Under the pieces are notes generated by a model. The model worked only from the letters and a program-made list of their open reading frames with translations. It had not been told where the DNA came from and made no database searches. Position numbers and translations under genes: made by a program. This document shows, piece after piece, positions 15,989 through 24,306 of a stretch of DNA of 30,903 bases (position 1 is its first letter; each line of letters begins with the position of its first letter). Source of the DNA: a virus; the IMG/VR virus record IMGVR_UViG_3300035661_000243, positions 1-30,903 of that record. One strand, written 5' to 3'.

Positions 15989-16002
15989 GATATATAAATA
16001 AA
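15989..16002 (+). promoter_or_regulatory. T4-type late promoter before gene 15
   Basis: GATATATAAATAAA starts 3 nt after the gp46 stop and ends 12 nt before the gp15 ATG. It marks the switch from replication genes to late virion genes. Confidence 0.8.
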
Positions 16003-16014
16003 AGTAAATTTTAA

Positions 16015-16851
16015 ATGGCGGTTTATGATGTTCATTCTAATAAAGACCTTTCATTTTTAAGAAGTGTTATAGTAGGCTTTCTTGCTAAGATAAATGGTAT
16101 GTCTTGGATTAATCAAGTCGGACCAAATATTGAAGATAAGAAGTATATTGACATACCTTTTTATATGTCTACTACTGGATCAGAACGTTATTTAAATGAC
16201 GCGTTTTTAAATACTTTTGATTATGATCCAGCGAATCAATATTCTGAAACAGTTTATAATCAAATACCTAGAGGAATTGTTGAATTAGAAGGAATTTCTA
16301 TAGACTCTCAGTCAGTTGTAAATAAGTATGTTAGAACTGACCATATTGTACAAGAAGATGATGGTACATTAAACACTTATAACTCGGAAACATTTTTTAT
16401 TCCATTACTTATTAACTTAAATGTTTCTATATTAGTTGATACTATTTTAGATCAATTAAAAGCATCGGAAGTTATTTTTAAAGGATTTTATAAATCACTT
16501 CCTTTTAACATAGAATATCAAAACAACATGATTCCTTGTTATGCTATATTTCCTGAAGATGTGACAAGAGAACAAACTTTAGAGTATTCATTCGAAGACA
16601 AAAAGGAATTTAAATTGTCTTTTGCTATAGAAATAAAATGCAGTATGCCAGTTTACAAAGAAGAACATATATCAATTATGGGACAAACCGGTGATTGTGG
16701 TAGATTTTTCGTTGGTGATAAAATGGATAAAATTATTAGTACTGGATATGTAGCATCATCGGATGTATCAGGTCCTACTCCTTTAGTAACAAACACTGGA
16801 ATTCCAGGTGCAAGTGGACAACTTGGGTTTATAAATGAGGTAAAAAATTAA
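16015..16851 (+). CDS. 15: Tail sheath stabiliser / tail completion protein gp15-like
   Basis: The 278-residue product is close to T4 gp15 (272). Matching blocks in order are: Y-I-D-I-P-F-Y with T4 F-I-R-V-P-I-T-Y; I-P-R-G-I-V-E-L-E-G-I-S with I-L-P-R-I-N-L-H-L-V-D-F-S; a helix with I-L-V-D-T-I-L-D-Q-L where T4 has M-F-Q-I-V-E-Q-I-L; and F-K-L-S-F-A-I-E-I-K-C-S-M-P-V-Y with W-S-L-T-F-E-V-N-G-W-M-Y-P-P. In T4, gp15 caps the finished tail and contacts the head neck. It is the first late gene after the replication block and has its own late promoter. The alignment is from memory and by eye. Confidence 0.72.
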   Translation: MAVYDVHSNKDLSFLRSVIVGFLAKINGMSWINQVGPNIEDKKYIDIPFYMSTTGSERYLNDAFLNTFDYDPANQYSETVYNQIPRGIVELEGISIDSQSVVNKYVRTDHIVQEDDGTLNTYNSETFFIPLLINLNVSILVDTILDQLKASEVIFKGFYKSLPFNIEYQNNMIPCYAIFPEDVTREQTLEYSFEDKKEFKLSFAIEIKCSMPVYKEEHISIMGQTGDCGRFFVGDKMDKIISTGYVASSDVSGPTPLVTNTGIPGASGQLGFINEVKN

Positions 16852-16864
16852 AAAAAATTAGAAT

Positions 16865-16878
16865 GATATATAAATAAA
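16865..16878 (+). promoter_or_regulatory. T4-type late promoter
   Basis: GATATATAAATAAA, 14 nt before the ATG at 16893. Confidence 0.78.
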
Positions 16879-16892
16879 AATAAAGTTCAACT

Positions 16893-17855
16893 ATGAATTT
16901 AAAATCATATAATCAATATTTGAATGAAGACTTAGCAGGACAGTATAATTACTATGGTGCTGGATCTTTATATCCTATTGTTAAAAAACTACAAGCAGAA
17001 GGAAAAAATGCTAAAGTAGTTTATGTGTATTTGACAACTTTAGGAATTGATGAAGAAAGAAAACGAAAAGTTATTAGTCAAGTATTCTTAGGTGAATCTA
17101 TTGACTATGAAACTATGCAAAATGATATTCTTGATGAAGATCTTTTGAATGAAGATGACAAAGTTTTCTATCTTGTAAAAAATACTTCTATTAATAAATA
17201 TGAAGTTAAATCAGGTTCTAAAAATTTACCTACGTTTAAAACTGGTATATACAGATTTGATACTCTTGTTGAAGCTAATACTAAAGCAGATGAATTAAAT
17301 GAATCTAGTTTATTTGAAGAAGATAAAAAAGTTTCACAGTCAGATATCGATGATGTGTTAAATGCATCATCACAAGATTTAACTAAAGGAATTGATCCTA
17401 AAAAAGCTAAACCAGATACAGATTTATCAAAATCACTAGATAAGTTAAAAGAAAAACCAGAAGATGTAGATAAAAAAGAAGATACGGATAAAAAAGAAGA
17501 TACTGATAAAAAAGAAAATAATACAGCAAAAGCCAATTTAGATGCATTGCAAGCTGTGTTAAAAGATGCTGAAAAACTTCAAAAAATTAAAGAAATTTTA
17601 GCTGAGTCAAGTCTTTATGAAGGAGTTTCTTTTAAAAATACCAAAGATTTTAATAAATTTTTAGAAGAAATCGACGGTATGCCTGAATCTGCTATTAAAA
17701 AGATAATGGGTTCTGATTATATTGATACTCCTGGAATGTATTCTGAGGAAAAGGAAGATTATGACAATGACATAGTAGATTATATGAAGTCAAATATGGG
17801 CAAAGCAGAATTTGAAAGACTTAAAGCTTATTGGGAAAAAAACATCAAAAAATAA
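16893..17855 (+). CDS. Putative internal head protein with capsid-targeting-like N-terminus
   Basis: This 320-residue protein has no recognised fold. The N-terminus M-N-L-K-S-Y-N-Q-Y-L-N-E-D resembles the T4 capsid-targeting sequence (M-K-T-Y-Q-E-F-I-A-E), which gp21 protease removes after the Glu. Several more (L/I)-x-E sites follow (L-L-N-E, E-L-N-E-S, I-L-A-E-S), so multiple cuts are possible. The centre is low-complexity and highly charged, with a three-fold D-K-K-E-D-T repeat (17469-17520). Late promoter upstream; the next gene starts 15 nt downstream. The head role is inference from the N-terminus and neighbours. Confidence 0.65.
   Translation: MNLKSYNQYLNEDLAGQYNYYGAGSLYPIVKKLQAEGKNAKVVYVYLTTLGIDEERKRKVISQVFLGESIDYETMQNDILDEDLLNEDDKVFYLVKNTSINKYEVKSGSKNLPTFKTGIYRFDTLVEANTKADELNESSLFEEDKKVSQSDIDDVLNASSQDLTKGIDPKKAKPDTDLSKSLDKLKEKPEDVDKKEDTDKKEDTDKKENNTAKANLDALQAVLKDAEKLQKIKEILAESSLYEGVSFKNTKDFNKFLEEIDGMPESAIKKIMGSDYIDTPGMYSEEKEDYDNDIVDYMKSNMGKAEFERLKAYWEKNIKK
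17469..17520 (+). repeat. 18-bp in-frame tandem repeat encoding D-K-K-E-D-T
   Basis: GATAAAAAAGAAGATACG is repeated with one change at 17487-17504 and partially at 17505-17520. It encodes a Lys/Asp/Glu-rich linker. Confidence 0.8.
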
Positions 17856-17870
17856 AAAAATATAAATACA

Positions 17871-19382
17871 ATGCAACAATTAAAAAACAAATTTAACGAT
17901 TTCGATCTTAAATCAAAGTTGGCATCTTTACTTGGTCAAGTAGAAAATAATTCTTCTAAAATTATTTTAGAAAGAGCATACAAAAATCTTAATCAAGAAG
18001 ATATGATTATAGAAAATATGAAAGTTATTTCCGAGACACAAGAAAATGACATTCTTGTTAATCGTCTTCAAGTTCTTGAAAGTTTGACAAAAGAACTTAA
18101 AATTTATGATTGGCATAAAGATATTTTAGCTTTTATAAATGAAGCTACAAAATTTTTGGCAGACAATTCTATGCTTATTATTCTTGAAAGTATGGTCTTT
18201 GATTTGAAGAATGATAAAAATTCTAATTATTACACAGGAACAATTAAAAAGATTCAAGAATGCTCTGAAGCTGAAAAACCTGTTGAAATGATTTTAGAAA
18301 CTTTGAAAACTGAAAAATGGATTCCACTTGTTAAAAGATTATATGAATATGCCGAAACTTTAAAAGGTTCTTACAATGGTAAAAATCCTAATTTTGAAGT
18401 TTCAAAAGTTTATTCACCAGTAGAAATAGTTAACGAATCTTCTTATTTATTCCACTCTAATGGTTTGAATCTTACTTTAACAGAAGGTAAAATTGAAGTT
18501 TATAAAGAAGCTGCTTCTAATTCATTTGCATCTCTTTGTCAAATAGCTGAAAATGCAAAATTTGATAAAGATGTTATGAGAGTTTATCCTAACAATCAAC
18601 ATGTTTTAGATATTGAATTCCTTGCGGAAGGTGCTAAAGTTATGTTAGATAATAAAGAAATTGCTGCAAAAGACCTTGATACTTATCTTGTTACTAAAGG
18701 TATTGTATCTTTCAATGAATCTGCTAAACTTGGTTCTCTTCAACGTGCTATTAATGAAGGTAATAAAATCAAAGAAATTGATTTTGCCTACAATGTTAAA
18801 AGTAAAATTTATGAAGGAGTTTCTGCTACCGTATTCAATGTAGAAGATAAATTGTTCTTGCAATTGACTAATCATGGAATGAAAGAAAACAGGATTGTTG
18901 AATGTGAATCGGCTAATGATGCAATAGCAACTGTTAAAGAATTCATGAACTTTGATATTTCAGAATCTGTTAAATACTTAATTGATGAAGAACACAAAAT
19001 CGAAGTTGAAAAAGAAAAAGCAATTAGTGCAATTCAAGAAAAAATTGACTTTTTACGAGAAAATTTGACTAAAATTGATGAATTTGAAAAAACTAATGGT
19101 TTAACAGAAAGCATCAAAGAAGCACGTCAAATTTTAGTTGATGAATTAGCAGTTCAAGAAGAACTTAAAAAAAACACTTTAATTGAAAAAATTAATGACG
19201 AAGATTACGTCAATGGCGAATTAAATAAGGGAGTTAAATTAGCTGGTTTAGGTGGTACTAATGTTGTAAAAGTACATGCATTACAGTATGCTAAAGCAGG
19301 TAATCTTGATAAAATTGATATAATAACATCTACTGGTAAAAAGTTTCAAATAGAAAAATCATTAATTAGTGTTAAACTTTAA
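17871..19382 (+). CDS. Unknown 503-residue late protein, probably virion-associated
   Basis: The sequence is mostly helical, with a coiled-coil-prone stretch near residues 370-440 (K-I-E-V-E-K-E-K-A-I-S-A-I-Q-E-K). A conserved-looking C-terminal beta region follows (V-K-L-A-G-L-G-G-T-N). There is no signal peptide or catalytic motif. Many (L/I)-x-E sequences occur (for example I-L-E-S, V-N-E-S, L-T-E-G), as in proteins processed by the prohead protease. It lies between a putative head protein and gp55 in a late block. Function not recognised; a prohead core or internal protein is one possibility. Confidence 0.65.
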   Translation: MQQLKNKFNDFDLKSKLASLLGQVENNSSKIILERAYKNLNQEDMIIENMKVISETQENDILVNRLQVLESLTKELKIYDWHKDILAFINEATKFLADNSMLIILESMVFDLKNDKNSNYYTGTIKKIQECSEAEKPVEMILETLKTEKWIPLVKRLYEYAETLKGSYNGKNPNFEVSKVYSPVEIVNESSYLFHSNGLNLTLTEGKIEVYKEAASNSFASLCQIAENAKFDKDVMRVYPNNQHVLDIEFLAEGAKVMLDNKEIAAKDLDTYLVTKGIVSFNESAKLGSLQRAINEGNKIKEIDFAYNVKSKIYEGVSATVFNVEDKLFLQLTNHGMKENRIVECESANDAIATVKEFMNFDISESVKYLIDEEHKIEVEKEKAISAIQEKIDFLRENLTKIDEFEKTNGLTESIKEARQILVDELAVQEELKKNTLIEKINDEDYVNGELNKGVKLAGLGGTNVVKVHALQYAKAGNLDKIDIITSTGKKFQIEKSLISVKL

Positions 19383-19393
19383 ATTTTAAATAA

Positions 19394-19744
19394 ATGTACG
19401 TAGATCCTAAAGAATTATACGATGAAATTTGTATTTCGTTGGAAAAGGATGAGCTAACGCCAAAAGCAATAAACATGCTCATATTAATTGCACAAGAAGC
19501 TAGTAATAAATTAGTTTTTAAAAATCCAGTAGATAAAGAAGACTGCATTTCATTTGCAATTTTCGATTTGTTAAAGTACTGGAAAAAATTTGACCCTGCT
19601 AAATATACTAATGCATTTGCATATTATACACAAATAGCAAAACATGGTTATGCTAAAGGATGGGGAAAATTACATCCACCTAAATATAAAGGTACTGTTT
19701 CTATGTCAAATTCTAAAAGCGGAAATGGGATTTATACAATATAA
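19394..19744 (+). CDS. 55: Late transcription sigma factor gp55-like
   Basis: The segment A-I-N-M-L-I-L-I-A-Q-E-A-S-N-K-L ... F-D-P-A-K-Y-T-N-A-F-A-Y-Y-T-Q-I-A aligns with T4 gp55 (L-A-I-M-L-I-A-E-G-L-S-K-R-F ... F-D-E-T-K-Y-K-N-P-H-A-Y-I-T-Q-A). This is the sigma region 2 core that binds RNA polymerase and the -10 element. It should direct polymerase to the TATAAATA-type promoters seen throughout the window. The protein has only 116 residues against 185 in T4. It lacks an obvious C-terminal clamp-binding tail (S-L-D-F-L-Y-E in T4), ending instead in N-G-I-Y-T-I. Confidence 0.8.
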   Translation: MYVDPKELYDEICISLEKDELTPKAINMLILIAQEASNKLVFKNPVDKEDCISFAIFDLLKYWKKFDPAKYTNAFAYYTQIAKHGYAKGWGKLHPPKYKGTVSMSNSKSGNGIYTI

Positions 19745-19761
19745 AAATATTAAAAAAAGGA

Positions 19762-20145
19762 ATGTTTTTAAAATACAAAGAATTTTTATTACTTGAATCA
19801 ACTAATTTTAAAAATGTAATTGATGTTGAACTTTCTTGGTGGGCAATTTGGAAAAAACAAAATGCCAGCAAAGTAATAATTAAACAAAATGCAGTAGAAA
19901 AAACTTATGAAGTTAAAGATAAAGATGGTAAGGATTTATTTGTATTTGATTATGGTAGAAAAAAAGTTTTTTCAAATGAAAAATCTAGTTTTTTTGACAT
20001 AAAAGATACTAATATTTCTCCAACTGAATTACAAAAAGATAAAAAAGATGTTTCTAAGGATTTAGTTCCAAAAAAACCAAAAGAAAAAGAAAAACCAAAC
20101 GAAAAAAAAGAAGGAGAAGCGTCCAACGTACCTGAAGAAGAATGA
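19762..20145 (+). CDS. Small putative internal head protein
   Basis: This 127-residue protein starts M-F-L-K-Y-K-E-F-L-L-L-E-S, a capsid-targeting-like N-terminus with a predicted cut after Glu12. The body has a short beta-rich region, followed by a Lys/Pro/Glu-rich disordered tail (P-K-K-P-K-E-K-E-K-P-N-E-K-K). The charged tail would suit a DNA-packed head protein. The next gene overlaps its stop by 4 nt (ATGATGA). No homologue recognised. Confidence 0.65.
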   Translation: MFLKYKEFLLLESTNFKNVIDVELSWWAIWKKQNASKVIIKQNAVEKTYEVKDKDGKDLFVFDYGRKKVFSNEKSSFFDIKDTNISPTELQKDKKDVSKDLVPKKPKEKEKPNEKKEGEASNVPEEE

Positions 20146-20864
20146 TGAAAAAAATAATTTGTTACGAAGAATTTACTAATGAGTCGACTAAAATGTACTC
20201 TATAGATGGAGACCTCTTAGGAATAGGAAAAAGGGTTCTTTCTGTTGATGGAACTTCTGGTATAATTATTTCTAAAACTTCTAATGAAGGGATTGTTACT
20301 TATAAAGACCAAAATGGTGATACTTGGGTAGCAAATCCAGAAGAATTAATGATTACACAAAACAACAAAGAAGTTTCTGAGTTTGTCGATGGAACTGTTA
20401 CGGAAATGCCTAAAAAAATGCATTGGTATAATATCATTAAAGGAATTATAGCAATTGATATAATTAAATCAAAAAATTATTCTAGTGGTGGTATTGTAAA
20501 TAGTGAAAAACTTTTTCCGGCATGGAGAGCTAAAGTTGAAGGTAAATTAAAGGACATTGCAAAAGATCCTCAATATATTCAAATCAAGGCAACTTGTGAT
20601 AAAATAACGGATAAGTTTATTCATGATGATAAATTATCAAATTTGTTTTCGGAACTTGCTAAAAACCCTTACACAGATTTAAGTATTAAAAAATACTACA
20701 TAAATAAAAGGGAGTTTAATAAAATAGCACAAATTAATAACAATCGCAAAAGCCTAATTAGACAAATTGCAGTACATGTTGAAAAATCATTAGATGAAAT
20801 TGAATATAACATTTTAATTTCAATTGTAGATAAAGTAAATTCTAGAATATCAGAAATGGGGTAG
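20142..20864 (+). CDS. Putative head-associated protein with capsid-targeting-like N-terminus
   Basis: The gene begins at an ATGATG that overlaps the previous stop; either Met is possible. The 240-residue product starts K-K-I-I-C-Y-E-E-F-T-N-E-S, matching the targeting-like pattern with a possible cut after T-N-E. A small beta domain follows (G-T-S-G-I-I-I-S-K-T-S-N-E-G-I-V-T-Y), then a helical C-terminal domain. It is followed by a 116-nt gap with a late promoter. Function unknown; a virion role is inferred from the N-terminus and neighbours. Confidence 0.65.
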   Translation: MMKKIICYEEFTNESTKMYSIDGDLLGIGKRVLSVDGTSGIIISKTSNEGIVTYKDQNGDTWVANPEELMITQNNKEVSEFVDGTVTEMPKKMHWYNIIKGIIAIDIIKSKNYSSGGIVNSEKLFPAWRAKVEGKLKDIAKDPQYIQIKATCDKITDKFIHDDKLSNLFSELAKNPYTDLSIKKYYINKREFNKIAQINNNRKSLIRQIAVHVEKSLDEIEYNILISIVDKVNSRISEMG

Positions 20865-20943
20865 GTAGGAACAGGAACTTACGCATATACTTCTGATATA
20901 ATGTAATGACAATATGAATTTATAATACACAAAAAATAACAGA

Positions 20944-20959
20944 GATATATAAATTAAAA
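20944..20959 (+). promoter_or_regulatory. T4-type late promoter
   Basis: GATATATAAATTAAAA, 21 nt before the ATG at 20981. It has one mismatch from the usual motif (T for A after TATAAAT). Confidence 0.7.
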
Positions 20960-20980
20960 TAACTAAAAAAAATAAACAAT

Positions 20981-21280
20981 ATGAAAAAATTATTATCATT
21001 TGACGAATTTGTAAACGAACAATACGACGTTTTTGATCCATCTAAAACAATTGATGAAGATCCAATTGCTAAAGTATTGTCTTCTATAGATGAATTAGTA
21101 CCTGGTAAAGAGTATGTTTTGACTATTGATGGTGTTAAAAACACTGACATGTTATACCAAGGTGTAACTGATGGTTCTTACATTTTTAATGGAGAAGATG
21201 AAGCTCATGATATTTCTTTAAATGATGAAGAAATGCAAGCAGTTATTGCTGCTAATGGTGTTGTAGAAGTAGCAGAATAA
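20981..21280 (+). CDS. Small acidic putative head protein with capsid-targeting-like N-terminus
   Basis: This 99-residue acidic protein begins M-K-K-L-L-S-F-D-E-F-V-N-E-Q, almost the same as the 26213 protein (F-D-E-F-V-N-E-S). A cut after V-N-E is predicted. The rest contains a compact beta domain (G-K-E-Y-V-L-T-I-D-G-V ... Y-Q-G-V-T-D-G-S-Y-I-F). It has its own late promoter and lies 17 nt before gene 4. Likely abundant in or on the head, but the role is unknown. Confidence 0.68.
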   Translation: MKKLLSFDEFVNEQYDVFDPSKTIDEDPIAKVLSSIDELVPGKEYVLTIDGVKNTDMLYQGVTDGSYIFNGEDEAHDISLNDEEMQAVIAANGVVEVAE

Positions 21281-21297
21281 AATTATTAACATTTTAG

Positions 21298-21771
21298 ATG
21301 GACATTAAACAACTTAAGCCATCAAAAAAATCAGGTTTCGTGCAGGGGTATTTTGCCTTAAATGAGTGCAAAAAATATCTAGGTACGGGACCTGTTATTT
21401 TTAGATCATCTTGGGAAAGAAAATTTTGTTTATATTGTGAAAGGAATCCTCAAATTATAGGATGGACGTCAGAGTCAGTAGCAATTAAGTATTTTAATTT
21501 AGTAGACAATAAATACCACACATACTATCCGGACTATTTAGTTAAATTAGATACCGGGAAGGTTCTTTTAGTTGAAATTAAACCAAAGGCGCAATTAAAA
21601 AAACCTACAGAACCTAAGAGAAAAACACCTAAAACAGTAGCAGCTTATAAGTGGGCATATAACACTTGGTTAATGAACATGAGTAAACATCAAGCAGCAG
21701 TTAAATTTGCAGAATCTAGAGGTTGGGAATTTACTTTTGTTACTGAGGAGTTTTTCTCTACGGCAAAATAA
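21298..21771 (+). CDS. 4: Head completion nuclease gp4-like
   Basis: This 157-residue protein matches T4 gp4 (also called gp50/65) in length and blocks: R-S-S-W-E-R-K-F-C-L-Y-C-E-R-N-P (T4 R-S-S-W-E-Y-R-F-M-Q-F-C-D-L-N-P), then Y-Y-P-D-Y-L-V-K-L and L-V-E-I-K-P-K-(x)-Q. The P-D ... E-I-K pattern is a PD-(D/E)xK nuclease core. In T4 the protein is needed to finish the head before tail joining, probably by trimming the packaged DNA end. It lies in the late head gene cluster upstream of the portal. Confidence 0.86.
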   Translation: MDIKQLKPSKKSGFVQGYFALNECKKYLGTGPVIFRSSWERKFCLYCERNPQIIGWTSESVAIKYFNLVDNKYHTYYPDYLVKLDTGKVLLVEIKPKAQLKKPTEPKRKTPKTVAAYKWAYNTWLMNMSKHQAAVKFAESRGWEFTFVTEEFFSTAK

Positions 21772-21783
21772 AATTTAATAATC

Positions 21784-22545
21784 ATGCATATTGAAGATGA
21801 ATTAAATATTATTTTTAATGCAGTAGATAATGCTACAAATGATATTGTTAAACCAAGAGAAGCTAGTATTGAAGATGAATTTTCAACTAAAAATAAAATG
21901 ACTTCTTCCGAAGCCATTGCTTGGTATGAAAATGAACTTAAAAACAAATCCACAAAAGTTCAAGTTGTAACAAACCGTAGATTATTACCAGGAAAAATTT
22001 ACATTTTTAAATACAATGCAGAAACTGGTGAAAACTTATCGTACTGGGATAGGCATCCCATAGCTCTTATTTTTGGATTAAAAGATACAACAAATGGACC
22101 AGTTTTGTTAGGAATTAATCTTAGTTGGTACCCTTTAAGAGCAAGATTGTTTTTCCTTAAAACAATAAGGACTCTATATAAATCTAAATATGATGCAGAA
22201 ATTAAAAAAGCACCTAATGATGCCAAAAATCAAGGTTATGTGTTGTTAAACTTGTATAAAATTAAAAAATTAATGGATAAAGTAGGATTTTCATTTGGTA
22301 TGCGAATATACAAAATGGAAAATATACAACCAACTTTAACTTGTATAGCTTACGAGGAATGGAAAACTGTTGCAAGAATGAATACTCCACCTAAATATCC
22401 ACAACTTGTAACAGAAGGTTATTCTTTAAGAAGAATTTACTTGAATTTTATTAGATACATATCATACTATAATAAAAATATAGGTTCGATGAGGGATAAA
22501 CTCGAGGAAAACCACAGAAAAGGATTGTTCAAGTTAAGAAAATAA
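21784..22545 (+). CDS. Conserved T4-like virion protein of unknown function
   Basis: The 253-residue product starts 12 nt after gene 4. A central block, L-L-P-G-K-I-Y-I-F-K-Y ... Y-W-D-R-H-P-I-A-L-I-F-G ... L-L-G-I-N-L-S-W-Y-P-L-R-A-R, resembles a family I recall from T4-like marine phages, where it is usually unnamed. The C-terminus is basic. No membrane segment is seen. Position next to gene 4 invites comparison with T4 gp2 or gp53, but I see no convincing match to either. Confidence 0.65.
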   Translation: MHIEDELNIIFNAVDNATNDIVKPREASIEDEFSTKNKMTSSEAIAWYENELKNKSTKVQVVTNRRLLPGKIYIFKYNAETGENLSYWDRHPIALIFGLKDTTNGPVLLGINLSWYPLRARLFFLKTIRTLYKSKYDAEIKKAPNDAKNQGYVLLNLYKIKKLMDKVGFSFGMRIYKMENIQPTLTCIAYEEWKTVARMNTPPKYPQLVTEGYSLRRIYLNFIRYISYYNKNIGSMRDKLEENHRKGLFKLRK

Positions 22546-22550
22546 AGAGT

Positions 22551-22564
22551 GATATATAAATAAA
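22551..22564 (+). promoter_or_regulatory. T4-type late promoter for the portal gene
   Basis: GATATATAAATAAA, 24 nt before the gp20 ATG at 22589. It directly follows the stop of the preceding gene. Confidence 0.8.
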
Positions 22565-22588
22565 TGACAACCTTAAAATAACATAAAT

Positions 22589-24238
22589 ATGGCTGGTTTT
22601 ATAAACAGAGATGCATTATTCAATGAAAAAACTTCATCTGCATCTAAAAATAATGTATCAAGCTTACTTAAATCATTATCATCTTTCGGGATGAAATATG
22701 ATGATATGGTGTTGAGGAATTCAAAGGCTATTGGTTCAAATGAAAACAATTTCGGTTGGAAAATGGATCCAACTGGAATTATGGGCGGCGACTATGATGA
22801 TTATGCATTATTTGCAAATTTATCAATGACTGATATAAATTTAAGAAAAGCAATTTCTATTTTTGATAAATCATATCCTAAAAAACGAGAAGACTTAAGA
22901 AAATTTGCAGTACAAGATGAAATTGAAGAAATTTTAGATACGCTTTGCGATGAAGCAATTGTATATGATGATAAAAATTATTTTTGTTACCCTATAACTG
23001 TTGATGATGAAACTCTTCAACCCGAAACTCTTGCTAATATAAAAATGTCACTAGATGATAATTTCAAAAAGATTTATCAATACTTCGGTTTTAACAATGA
23101 TATTTCGGCATGGTCATTTTTTAGAAAATGGTTAATTGATGGTTTTTTAGCATTTGAAATTATTTATAATACAAAACAAACAAAAATTATTGGCTTTAAA
23201 GAACTTGATCCAATTTCTTTGGAACCAGGACTTGATAACGAAGGTAAAAAAATCTGGAAACAATACAAAGATCAACCCGGGAAAGAACGTAAGCTTTATG
23301 ATTCGCAAATCCTTTATATTTCATATTCTCAATCAAATACAAGCTCAAGAGTTTCTTATGTAGAACGTCTTATTCGTTCTTTTAATCTTTTAAGGATTAT
23401 GGAACATTCTCGTGTTATTTGGGCTACTGTAAACTCTTCATTTAAAACTAAATTTGTTATTCCGGTAGGTGGTAAATCAAAAACAAGAGCAAAACAATCC
23501 CTTGGTGTTTTGATGCAAAACTATCGAGAACAAATAGACTTTGATACAGAATCTGGTGAATTAAAAGTTAATGGTAAATCAATGATGCCATTCAACAAAG
23601 AATACTGGCTGCCTTCAAGTGACTCAGGTGAGCCACAAATAGAAACTATTGGTAATGATGGACCAGATTTATCTGACACTGATGCTCTTAAATACTTCCG
23701 TGAAAAACTTATCAAAGTTTCTAAAATTCCAATGTCACGTTTTGACCAAGAGTCTCCTCCGTCGTGGGAACTAAATGCAGAAGGTACTACTCGTGATGAA
23801 ATAAAATTCTCAAGATTTATTACAAGACTTCGTTCAGTATTTCAAGAAATGCTTGTTAAACCTATATGGTTGCAAATGTGTTTAGACTATCCTGAATTAA
23901 GAGAAGATGATGCATTTAAAAATCAAATTGGTATTAGATTTAATAAAATGAACATTTTTGAAGAAATGAAAGAAATTGAAATTCTTCAAAAGAAAATTGA
24001 ATTTATTACTGCTATGAAAGACTCTTTAGTTGAACAAGATGCTAATATGAATGAAGTAAAATTCTGGTCTTCTGAATGGCTTGTTAAACGTTATCTCGGT
24101 ATGTCCGAAGAAGATTTACGTGCTAATGCACATTATAAGAAACTTGAAGATGAAGCTAAACTTAAAAAGGCTAAAGAAGACTCTATAGCAATCGGTCAAG
24201 TTGACAATAGCCAAGCTAGTGGTGATGATGGATTTTAA
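22589..24238 (+). CDS. 20: Portal vertex protein gp20
   Basis: The 549-residue product fits T4 gp20 (524). Typical portal segments include K-R-E-D-L-R-K-F-A-V-Q-D-E-I-E-E-I-L, the wing and stem residues around S-Y-V-E-R-L-I-R-S-F-N-L-L-R-I-M-E-H-S, and the later T-R-D-E-I-K-F-S-R-F-I-T-R-L-R. It forms the dodecameric ring through which DNA is packaged and to which the neck attaches. The late promoter precedes it and gp21-22 and gp23 follow, as in the T4 head cluster (20-21-22-23). The charged C-terminus (A-K-L-K-K-A-K-E-D) is followed by a short tail. Confidence 0.9.
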   Translation: MAGFINRDALFNEKTSSASKNNVSSLLKSLSSFGMKYDDMVLRNSKAIGSNENNFGWKMDPTGIMGGDYDDYALFANLSMTDINLRKAISIFDKSYPKKREDLRKFAVQDEIEEILDTLCDEAIVYDDKNYFCYPITVDDETLQPETLANIKMSLDDNFKKIYQYFGFNNDISAWSFFRKWLIDGFLAFEIIYNTKQTKIIGFKELDPISLEPGLDNEGKKIWKQYKDQPGKERKLYDSQILYISYSQSNTSSRVSYVERLIRSFNLLRIMEHSRVIWATVNSSFKTKFVIPVGGKSKTRAKQSLGVLMQNYREQIDFDTESGELKVNGKSMMPFNKEYWLPSSDSGEPQIETIGNDGPDLSDTDALKYFREKLIKVSKIPMSRFDQESPPSWELNAEGTTRDEIKFSRFITRLRSVFQEMLVKPIWLQMCLDYPELREDDAFKNQIGIRFNKMNIFEEMKEIEILQKKIEFITAMKDSLVEQDANMNEVKFWSSEWLVKRYLGMSEEDLRANAHYKKLEDEAKLKKAKEDSIAIGQVDNSQASGDDGF

Positions 24239-24282
24239 GAAAATTTATCACAAAAATGATTAAAAATTTCAAAAAGCAAAAA

Positions 24283-24298
24283 GATATATAAAATAAAA
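24283..24298 (+). promoter_or_regulatory. Late promoter for the protease-scaffold gene
   Basis: GATATATAAAATAAAA, 8 nt before the ATG at 24307. This one-A-longer variant also occurs at 4864-4879. Confidence 0.65.
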
Positions 24299-24306
24299 TA
24301 TAAATA

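Noticed and set aside
17168-17536. Minus-strand 122-codon open frame
   Set aside because: It is the antisense shadow of the charged repeat region of the 16893 gene, with a low-complexity Ser/Phe translation. The same applies to the other minus-strand frames.
17861-17868. Exact TATAAATA before the ATG at 17871
   Set aside because: It ends only 2 nt before the ATG, so a promoter here would start inside the gene. It also lacks the GATA prefix of the other elements. Probably chance in AT-rich DNA.
21784-22545. gp2 or gp53 assignment next to gene 4
   Set aside because: T4 gene order suggests either one, but none of the T4 gp53 blocks are present and I cannot show a gp2 match.
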